DNA of 40,191 nucleotides from JBDNJM01 sp041687755 (GTDB lineage: Bacteria; Planctomycetota; UBA1135; GCA-002686595), in contig JBDNJM010000152.1 of the NCBI GenBank assembly GCA_041687755.1, positions 1 to 40,191 on the forward strand, written 5' to 3'. Shown here piece after piece: positions 33,826 to 40,191 of the stretch (position 1 is the first letter of the stretch; each line of letters begins with the position of its first letter). A program made the translations under genes and the position numbers. The notes below the pieces were generated by a model that saw nothing but the letters and a program-made list of their open reading frames with translations, had not been told where the DNA came from and ran no database searches.

Positions 33826-34484
33826 TCAAGCCTCGGAGAGACCCTCGCTAATCGCGAATCGGGCGAGCTCGACGCGGCCGTGGATGTCGAGCTTGTTCAT
33901 CAAGTTCTCGGTGCGGCGTTCCACGGTGCTGGTCGAGCGCTTCAGGGTCGCGGCGATCTCCTGCTTGCTCATGCCCCGCGCCAGGTATCTCAAAATCTCC
34001 GTTTCCCGGGGGGTCAGGGAGGAGACGCGGGTCGTGCCGCCCTCGCCGAGGCGCACGCCGTTTTGGGCGTCGATCACGAGCCGCTTCTGCACCTTGGGGG
34101 AGAACGTCGCGATGCCGCCGGCGGCGCGGCGGATCGCCTCTACGACTTCGCTCGACGCCTGGTCCTCGGTGAGGTACCCGGTCGCCTGGGCGCTGAGGGG
34201 CTCTCGATGTAGCGGTCGTTGAAAAACGCGCTCAAGAACACGACGTGCACCGCGGGGCGCATGCGCTCGATTTCCTTGGCCGCGTCGAACGCGACGATCC
34301 CGCGCATGTCGATGTCCATCAGGACCACGTGGGGCTTGACGTCGAGTGTCAGGAGCAGGGTCTCGTCGCCCGAGCTGGCCATGCCGACGACCTGGATATC
34401 ATTCTCGGGCTCCAGCCGGTCGCGCAGGCCGTCGCGCACGAGCTGGTGGGCATCGATGAGCAGGACTCGAATGGGGGTGGTCAT
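33826..34484 (-). pseudogene. NarL/FixJ-type response regulator with a single-base frameshift
   Basis: The receiver domain starts at ATG 34484 (MTTPIRVLLIDAHQLVRDGL) and contains the phospho-acceptor Asp in VVLMDIDM. The first frame leaves the family sequence after FFNDRYIES near 34198. In the next frame the protein goes on as LSAQATGYLTEDQASSEVVE, through a linker, to a LuxR-type helix-turn-helix (SLTPRETEILRYLARGMSKQ, then STSTVERRTENLMNKL) and ends at TGA 33826. One added base within the cccc of gagcccctc restores a 219-residue protein of normal length. The gene starts 5 bp after the stop of the hybrid kinase relic, so the pair formed one operon. A true loss of function or a sequence error are both possible. 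Confidence 0.8.
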
Positions 34485-36494
34485 GGCGGTCAGGCGCGAA
34501 GTGGACTGAGCAGGCGCAGGATCGCGCCCAGCATTTGGTCGAGCTGGAAGGGCTTGGACAGGAACTCGAGGTCGGGGACGGTCTGCGCTTCCTCGGCCTC
34601 GTCCGGGCTGCCCGAGATCAGAAGCGCGGGCTGGCGGGCGCCGTCGGCGCGCAGCAGGCGCAGGCACTCGAGGCCGGTGCGGTGGGGCAGGTCGCTGTCG
34701 ATGATGAACAGGTCGACGCTGCTGCCGCGTCGCCGGGCGAGCTCGAGCAGGTCGTCGTCGGTGCCGGCCTGGTGGACGATGTACCCGGCGGAGTCGAGCA
34801 CCGAGGCGAGTACGGAGCGCACCTGGGGATCGTCCTCGGCGAGCACGACGCTGCGGCCGGAGGGCGTGTTCTGGGGATCGGCGAAGACGGGGGCGGCGGC
34901 TTTGCCGTCCTGGGGCAGAGGGATCAGGCACTGGTTGCCACCCTCGAGGCCCGGGTGCAGGGTCAGCTCTCCGCCCATTTCGGCAACCAGGCGGCCTGCG
35001 ACCGCGAGTCCGAGGGCCTCGCTGGACTCGCCTTCGGGGCCGAGGCCGAGGGGGGGGGCTTCGAGTGGGCCGTCGGGCGTGCCAGCGCGCGGCGTGCTCG
35101 TGTCGACGACTTCAATCTAGATCGGAGCGGCCAGGTCATCGGTGGGCGAGCCGAGGCCGACCTAAAAGTCCAATTGGCCGCCGCCGGGCATCGACTCGCG
35201 GGCCCCGAGGGCGAGGTTCAGGAGCACCTGCTGGAGTCGGCTGGGGTCGAGGTGGGCGAAGGGGCCCGCGTCGTCGTGGTCGGGCAGGCGGAACTCGATC
35301 GTGCTGGGCAGGATGCGCTGGACCATGCGGCCCAGCTCGGCGACGAGGCGCGGGACGTTGATGCGCTCGGGGCGCGAGACCGCCGGCCGGCTGAATCCGA
35401 GCAGCGCGCGGCTGACGCGGGTGGCCTGGGTGACGGCGTCTTCCACGGCGGCAAGCGAGCTGCCGAGTTCGCTGCCCGGTTCGAAATCGGAGCTCATCAG
35501 CTCGGCGTGGGCGGAGATGACGGTCAGCAGGTTGTTGAAGTCGTGCGCGACGCCGCCGGCGAGCTGGCCGACCGTCTCCACCTTCTGGGCCTGGAGGAGC
35601 TGGGTCTCGAGCTTCAGGCGTTTGTTCTCGCGCCGTCGCATGGACGAGATGTCCTGTGTTGTTCCGAACACGCGGTCGAGCCCGCCGCTCGCGTTGAACT
35701 GGCCGGTGCCGCGCTCCCGCAGCCAGCGCCACTCGTCGTCCTCAGAGGCGCGCCAGCGGTAGGCGAGCGAGTAGCTCCCGTTGCGGCTCAGTTCCTCCCA
35801 GGCCTGGTCGAAGCGCGGGCGATCCTTGGGGTGAATGCGGTCCCGCCAGCCCGAGCCGCCCAGCAGCCACTCGACCGGCCACTAGGGGACGTCGGCCGAG
35901 GCGCCGTTGTTGAACACGATGCACTCGGTGCTGGCGTCGTCGATCCACAGCAGGCTGCGGACGGCGGTCGAGAGCTGGGTCAGGCGCTCACGGGTCTCGC
36001 GCAGCTGCCGGCCGTGGCGCGCAGCTTCTCTTCCTGTTTCTCGAGCCGGCGCTCCAGCTCGAGTACGTGCTCGGCGGCGGCGCTGGCGAGGGCTTGGGGA
36101 TCGAGAGGTCGCGACCGATGCCGTCGAACCCGATCAGCCGGTCTTGGGCGTTGCGCACCGCGGACACGGGCACCTCGACCTAGATCACGCGGCCCTCGGC
36201 GTGCACGACCTCGACGGTGTAGACGCCGGAGTGCTCGCCTGCGGCCACGGACTCGAGGGTCTGGGCGGCCGTGCGGTTCCGGCTGGACTTGGCGAGGCAG
36301 TCTTGGATCTGCGTCAGTCCGTCGGTCGGGCGCCCGAGGAGCTCGGCCGCGGAGGCCGAGAGGTAGCACACGCGTCCCGAGGTCTCGAGCGAGAAGGCAA
36401 CGTACCCGCCGCCGAGCGTGGCCAGGAGGTTCTGGAGGCGGGCGGGGTCGAAGGCTCGGGAGGCCTCCTACGTGGGGTCGCCGTCGCCGGCTCC

Positions 36495-36524
36495 GAGCGG
36501 CGGTGAGCGGCGGTGAGCGGCGGT
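36495..36524. repeat. Three perfect copies of a 10-bp repeat
   Basis: gagcggcggt is repeated at 36495-36504, 36505-36514 and 36515-36524, near the 5' end of the kinase relic. Copy-number change would shift the frame, since 10 is not a multiple of three. Confidence 0.95.
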
Positions 36525-36538
36525 GATCGGGCCGATCA
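36524..36538. promoter_or_regulatory. 15-bp palindrome, possible operator
   Basis: tgatcgg-g-ccgatca is a perfect inverted repeat next to the 10-bp repeats. It could be a binding site or only a chance palindrome in the kinase relic. Confidence 0.35.
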
Positions 36539-36786
36539 GGCCGCGAGGCTGCGCAGGATCCAAAGAGCGCCAGCGGTGCCCAGCAGCCCGAGGGGTGGCC
36601 CAGCGCTGACACCAAGGGTGATGAGCGGTTCGAGCGGGAGGGGGGCTTGCGGTCATGGAGCAGGGCGCGGGCCGGAGTCGAGGGGCCTAGCAGGCCTGGC
36701 TGCCCATGGGACCCAGGCCTAATTGCCCAGGGAGTGGTGTTTCGTGGGGGGGAGGGCGTCCTGGGGACGGGCTCGGCGGTGCCCGC

Positions 36787-36810
36787 GGGAACGATGCGGT
36801 GCCGGGCTCG
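36787..36810 (+). repeat. Decayed half-copy of the 115-bp palindrome left arm
   Basis: gggaacgatgcggtgccggg and the next four bases match 21 of 24 positions of the left arm of copy 2 (start at gggaacgata). No matching right arm follows. It lies about 125 bp upstream of the NfeD-like gene. Confidence 0.6.
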
Positions 36811-36934
36811 CGGATTCCCGGGCGAAGAACCGAGGTCCTCCGTGCGTAGGATGGCGCCCCGAACGACCCCGTCCTGCCAGGCCAGGAGCGCCAGGGCACG
36901 GCCGGTCACGCCCCAATTTCAGGAGATCCCCGCG

Positions 36935-37498
36935 ATGGAAACTGTCTACTTCGCCTGCGCCGCAATCGGCGGCTCGATCTCCTTGCTCCAGCTCGTGCTG
37001 GGGATGTTCGGCATGGGGGGGGGCGAACTCGATGCCGCGGACGGCGTCGATGCGCTGGATGCCGCAGGCGGGGCCGACGCAGGCCTGCACCTGTTCTCCC
37101 TTCGCGCGCTCTCCGGGTTCCTGCTGATGTTTGGGTTGGTCGGATGGGCCGGCAGCTCGGTGGGCTGGCCGGAGTCGGTCGTTGCCCTGGTGGCGTTCCT
37201 GGCCGGCACGAGCATGCTGGTTCTGATCGCCTGGATCCTCTCGCTCCAGCAGAAGCTCGACTCGACTGGCAATCTCATCCCTACCGACGCGATCGGCAAC
37301 ACGGCTCTCGTCTACCTGCGGATTCCCGGCTCGTCCCAGGGCCAGGGCAAGATCACCGTGAAAATTGGCGGACGCACGGCCGAATACGCGGCCGTCACCC
37401 GCGGTACGGACATCCCTACCGGCGCGGAGGTTCGCGTCGTTCGCATGACCAGCCCCGGGCTCTTCGAAGTCGAGCCCACGCCTGTACCCCAATCCTGA
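36935..37498 (+). CDS. NfeD-like membrane protein
   Basis: A 187-residue protein with membrane segments at about 6-26, 58-75 and 80-104, then a soluble C-terminal OB-like domain (NTALVYLRIPGSSQGQGKIT, TDIPTGAEVRVVRMTSPGLFEVEP). This is the layout of short NfeD/YuaF/YqiJ proteins that are encoded beside flotillins and work with them in membrane microdomains. ATG 36935 has aggag about ten bases upstream. The flotillin-like gene follows 16 bp downstream, which is the main support for the call. An acidic/Gly-rich loop (GMGGGELDAADGVDALDAAG) lies between the first two membrane segments and is coded partly by an 8-G run. Confidence 0.8.
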   Translation: METVYFACAAIGGSISLLQLVLGMFGMGGGELDAADGVDALDAAGGADAGLHLFSLRALSGFLLMFGLVGWAGSSVGWPESVVALVAFLAGTSMLVLIAWILSLQQKLDSTGNLIPTDAIGNTALVYLRIPGSSQGQGKITVKIGGRTAEYAAVTRGTDIPTGAEVRVVRMTSPGLFEVEPTPVPQS

Positions 37499-37514
37499 AG
37501 CATTGCCCCACAAC

Positions 37515-39173
37515 ATGATTACAGCCACGCTCCTCGCGCAATCCGAGGTCCCGCCGGAGGCCATCTGGATGGCGGTCGCGATCGCCGTCGTTTTGGTGGT
37601 CGCCTCGACCTTTTTCGTGCTCGCCCGGCGCTACAAGCGCTGCCCCTCGAACAAGGTCTTGGTGATCTACGGCCGCACGAGCGCAGGCCGCTCGTCCAAG
37701 ACGCTCCACGGTGGTGGAGCCTTCGTCTGGCCGCTGATCCAGGACTACGAGTACCTGTCCCTGGATCCGATGCAGATCGAGATCCCGCTGGACGGGGCAC
37801 TCTCGATCGAGAACATCCGGATCTCGGTGCCCAGCATCTTCACCGTCGCGATCGGCACCGAAGACGCGATCATGAACAACGCCGCCGTGCGCTTGTTGGG
37901 GCTCAAGACGCCCGAGATCATGAAGCAGGCCGAGGACATCATCTTCGGGCAGCTGCGCCAGGTGATCGCCTCCATGGGGATTCAGGACATCAACCGCGAC
38001 CGGGATGCGTTCCTCGGCAGCGTGCAGTCCTCGCTCGAGCCGGAGCTCGCGAAGATCGGCCTCGTGCTGATCAACGTGAACATCAAGGACATCACGGACG
38101 AGTCGGGCTACATCGAGGCGATCGGTCGCAAGGCGGCGGCCGAGGCCATCAACCGCGCGCAGATCGACGTGGCGGATCAGGAGCGCACCGGTGCGATCGG
38201 TGTTGCCGAAGCCGAGCGCGAGCGCGCCGTGCAGGTGGCGTTGGCCGAGAAGGTCCAGCGCATCGGTACGAAGGAAGCCGAGCGCGACCAGCGCATCAAG
38301 GTCGCCGAGCTCGAGAAGGAGCAGGCGGTCGGCGAGCAGGAGGCGCAGTATCAGCAGCAGGCCCAGGTCAAGATGGCTGAGCAACAGATGCGCGTTCAGG
38401 TCGCCGCTGCTGACGCGGAAGCCGTCGAGGGTGAGAACACAGCGAAGGCGCGCGTCGCGCAGACCAACGCCGACCTGATGGTGCAGGAGGCCGAGGCCTA
38501 CCAGCGCTCGGAGATCCGGCACCGCGAGGCGGAGGCTGCGGTTAAGGAGGCCGAGTTCCTGGCTGAGGCGAAGGCGTCCGAAGCCGAAGCGAAGCTGCGC
38601 GAGGCCCAGAAGCGCGCCGAGATCGAAGCGGTCGCGAAGGCCGAGAAGGCCCAGACGATCATCGACGCCGAGGCCGCGGCCCAGAAGCGGATTATCGAGG
38701 CGGAAGCCGAGGCGGCCGCGACGTTCGCGAAGCTCGACGCGGAAGCGCGCGGTAACTTCGAGATCCTGGCGAAGAAGGGTCAGGGTCTGCGCGAGATCGT
38801 GCAGAGCTGTGGCGGGCCCCAGGCGGCCTTCCAGATGCTGATGCTCGAGCACATGGAGCACCTCAGCGAGAACGCTGCGAAGGCGATCAGCAACATCAAG
38901 TTCGACAAGATCGTCGTGTGGGACGGCAACGGCGGGAACGGCAAGGGCGGCAGCGCCACCTCGAACTTCCTGCAGAACCTAGGCGGCTCGATCCCGCCGA
39001 TGCTGCAGATGATGAAGGACATTGGCGGCGTCGAGATGCCCGAGTACTTCGGGCGCCTTGTGGACGAGCAGGCGCGGGCGGACGAGCGTCATGGCGACGA
39101 GGATGGCGACGAGGATGGCGTCGAGGGGAAGCCTGACGGGAAGGCGCCTGTGGCGCCCGAGCCCGCGGGCTGA
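37515..39173 (+). CDS. Flotillin-like SPFH-domain protein
   Basis: A 552-residue membrane protein. The N-terminal TM is at about 17-37 (IWMAVAIAVVLVVASTFFVL), then an SPFH domain to about 230 (NKVLVIYGRTSAG, GGGAFVWPLIQDYEYLSLDPM, DIIFGQLRQVIASMGIQDIN, INVNIKDITDESGYIEAIG). Residues 230-440 are the Glu/Ala-rich flotillin coiled coil (AEAERERAVQVALAEK, EAEAYQRSEIRHREAEAAV). The C-terminus has a Gly/Asn patch and acidic repeats GDEDGDEDG. It scaffolds membrane microdomains as a homo-oligomer. ATG 37515 is preferred over an in-frame TTG at 37503. It forms an operon with the NfeD-like gene, as in yuaF-floT and yqiJ-yqiK. Confidence 0.9.
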   Translation: MITATLLAQSEVPPEAIWMAVAIAVVLVVASTFFVLARRYKRCPSNKVLVIYGRTSAGRSSKTLHGGGAFVWPLIQDYEYLSLDPMQIEIPLDGALSIENIRISVPSIFTVAIGTEDAIMNNAAVRLLGLKTPEIMKQAEDIIFGQLRQVIASMGIQDINRDRDAFLGSVQSSLEPELAKIGLVLINVNIKDITDESGYIEAIGRKAAAEAINRAQIDVADQERTGAIGVAEAERERAVQVALAEKVQRIGTKEAERDQRIKVAELEKEQAVGEQEAQYQQQAQVKMAEQQMRVQVAAADAEAVEGENTAKARVAQTNADLMVQEAEAYQRSEIRHREAEAAVKEAEFLAEAKASEAEAKLREAQKRAEIEAVAKAEKAQTIIDAEAAAQKRIIEAEAEAAATFAKLDAEARGNFEILAKKGQGLREIVQSCGGPQAAFQMLMLEHMEHLSENAAKAISNIKFDKIVVWDGNGGNGKGGSATSNFLQNLGGSIPPMLQMMKDIGGVEMPEYFGRLVDEQARADERHGDEDGDEDGVEGKPDGKAPVAPEPAG

Positions 39174-39187
39174 TCCGGATTCTCGCC

Positions 39188-40147
39188 ATGCGCCGCCGAA
39201 GCCTCCAAGCAGCGACCCTCGCCCTAGGCCTGACGCTCGGCTTTGGCTGCGCGGCCGGCGGGGTGGGGGAGTCGCCTGCAGCCCACCAGGCGCTCGACGA
39301 GCTGTGGGACTTCGCTGATCCCGCCGGGAGCGCCGGGCGCTTCCGGACGGCGGCCGAGGGGGCCGAGGGCCTCGAACGGCTCGAGGCGCTGACTCAAGCG
39401 GCCCGGGCCGAGGGCCTGCAGCGCCACTTCGCGGAGGCGTTCGGCATCCTGGCCGAGGTCGACGCCGAAGTGGCGGCGGCGGTCAGCGACCGCGCCCTCA
39501 ACCGCGTGGCGGGGCGCGCGCAGCTGGAGCGGGGCCGGCTCCAGCGCGACACCGGCGACGCGCCGGCCGCCTGGGAGAGCTTCACCCTGGCGTTTCACGA
39601 GTTCATCGCAGCGGAGGACGATGCCCTGGCGGTGGACGCTGCGCACATGGCCGGACTCGTCGCCGAGGATGCGACGACCCGGCTCGATTGGACCGCGCGC
39701 GCCCTGCGGATGGCCGAGCACTCGGAGGACCCGGCGGCCCGCGCTTGGCGCGCTTCGCTGCACAACAATCTCGGCTGGGAGCGCTTCGATGGCGGCGAGC
39801 CAGAACTGGCGCTGGTGCACTTCGAGCAAGGCCTCGAGCTGCGCGCCGAAGCCGGAGCAGAGCCCGCCTGGAGAATCGCGCGCTGGGCGGTGGCGCGCTG
39901 CCTGCGCGAGCTTGGGCGAGTCGACGAGGCGCTGTTGATGCAGCGCGCACTGGCTGCGGACCAGGCGGCCGTGGGCGAGGAGGATGGCTACGTGTTCGAA
40001 GAGCTCGGCTGGTGCCTGGATGCCTTCGGCATGCAGGCCGAAGCGGCCGAGCAGTTCGGCGAGGCCCACCGCGTGCTGTCGAACGACGCGTGGCTGGCCG
40101 AGCACGAGCCCGAGCGCTTGGCCGAGCTGGCCCAGCGCGCGCGCTGA
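39188..40147 (+). CDS. TPR-containing lipoprotein
   Basis: A 319-residue lipoprotein. The signal peptide RRRSLQAATLALGLTLGFGC ends in a lipobox-like FGC (Cys21) followed by AAGG. The rest is helical and contains degenerate TPR units, the clearest being NNLGWERFDGGEPELALVHFEQGLELR, CLRELGRVDEALLMQRALAAD and CLDAFGMQAEAAEQFGEAHRVLS. It is probably an envelope scaffold. It starts 14 bp after the flotillin-like gene and may belong to that operon. The third palindrome begins 10 bp after its TGA. Confidence 0.75.
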   Translation: MRRRSLQAATLALGLTLGFGCAAGGVGESPAAHQALDELWDFADPAGSAGRFRTAAEGAEGLERLEALTQAARAEGLQRHFAEAFGILAEVDAEVAAAVSDRALNRVAGRAQLERGRLQRDTGDAPAAWESFTLAFHEFIAAEDDALAVDAAHMAGLVAEDATTRLDWTARALRMAEHSEDPAARAWRASLHNNLGWERFDGGEPELALVHFEQGLELRAEAGAEPAWRIARWAVARCLRELGRVDEALLMQRALAADQAAVGEEDGYVFEELGWCLDAFGMQAEAAEQFGEAHRVLSNDAWLAEHEPERLAELAQRAR

Positions 40148-40157
40148 TCGTCTGGGC

Positions 40158-40191
40158 GGGGGGAAGGATACGGTGCCAGGCACGTTTTCAC
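40158..40191. repeat. 115-bp palindromic element, copy 3 (left arm, cut by window end)
   Basis: G6 followed by aaggatacggtgccaggcac and gttttcac. The first 32 bases are identical to copy 1; the last two (ac) follow copy 2. By the length of copies 1 and 2 it should end at about 40272, beyond the window. Confidence 0.9.

Larger units (their letters stand above)
34490..36656 (-). pseudogene. Hybrid sensor histidine kinase relic (PAS-PAS-HisKA-HATPase-REC)
   Basis: Reading the minus strand: a first PAS domain (NLLATLGGGYVAFSLETSGR, CYLSASAAELLG, VEVPVSAVRN), a coiled coil (ALASAAAEHVLELERRLEKQ), a PAS_3-like domain (IHPKDRPRFDQAWEEL, RWLRERGTGQFN), HisKA with its His in GQLAGGVAHDFNNLLTVI, an HATPase domain and a REC domain (VVLAEDDPQVRSVLASVL, phospho-Asp in LFIIDSDLP). 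In-frame TAG codons interrupt it at 36468-36470, 36180-36182, 35882-35884, 35162-35164 and 35117-35119. Single-base shifts lie near 36093 and 36012. The 5' end is uncertain; a C6 run near 36643 hides a possible TM helix in another frame. The HATPase domain has lost typical residues (GARESM for NARDAM, no DTGxG). The true end is TGA 34490. Confidence 0.8.

Noticed and set aside
34490..36656. Genome-wide reassignment of TAG to a sense codon
   Set aside because: At least seven intact genes in the window end in TAG at the right length (pteridine reductase, S20, DUF971, the carboxypeptidase-regulatory-like and lamin-tail proteins, and two small secreted proteins).
37416..38861. Minus-strand open frame of 481 codons opposite the flotillin-like gene
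   Set aside because: Leu/Arg-rich mirror of the Glu/Ala-rich coiled coil; a typical shadow.

Overview
This is a G+C-rich bacterial chromosomal window with about thirty intact genes, one tRNA, three decayed genes and several unusual repeats. The lineage is an inference. The many secreted beta-propeller, FG-GAP, lamin-tail and carboxypeptidase-regulatory-like proteins, the outer-membrane porin-like barrel, the weak Shine-Dalgarno signals and the small unassigned secreted families look most like a Planctomycetota bacterium or a relative. TAG, TGA and TAA all end intact genes here, so the code is standard.

Layout. 0-1.5 kb: a divergent pterin pair, a QueD/PTPS enzyme and a PTR1/FolM-type pteridine reductase. 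1.7-6.0 kb: two secreted propeller proteins, the first broken by a shift in an 11-G tract. 6.1-9.3 kb: an SDR lacking its catalytic Ser and Tyr, then a secreted Cys-rich family (two intact copies and one relic). 9.4-13.7 kb: a YyaL/SPATA20-like protein, a 115-bp near-perfect palindrome, a pentapeptide-repeat K+ channel and an HDOD protein, closed by a bidirectional terminator. 13.7-20.6 kb, all minus: a porin-like barrel, a multi-domain carboxypeptidase-regulatory-like protein, a lamin-tail protein and two small paralogous secreted proteins. 21.2-23.3 kb: an atypical SDR, a small membrane protein, a second 115-bp palindrome, an unassigned protein and a DUF971 protein. 23.5-27.7 kb, housekeeping: G-rich 12-bp repeats, tRNA-Phe, RibF, peptide deformylase, a TPR protein, ribosomal protein S20 and a small conserved-looking protein. 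28.3-33.1 kb: a propeller lipoprotein and a translationally coupled pair of envelope proteins. 33.8-36.7 kb: a two-component locus (hybrid histidine kinase and NarL-type regulator) interrupted by five in-frame TAG codons and at least three single-base shifts. 36.9-40.1 kb: an NfeD-like/flotillin pair and a TPR lipoprotein, ending in the left arm of a third palindrome copy.

The strongest candidate for something undescribed is the 115-bp palindrome family. Two complete copies have the same segment lengths (6-26-17-17-17-26-6). They share conserved ends, a conserved inner block and a conserved apex, yet differ at ten stem positions, and every one of these differences is matched by its partner on the other arm. 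Each copy also has its own short palindromic flank, and all lie at gene edges. The decayed kinase locus, the 11-G tract and the secreted families are secondary points of interest.
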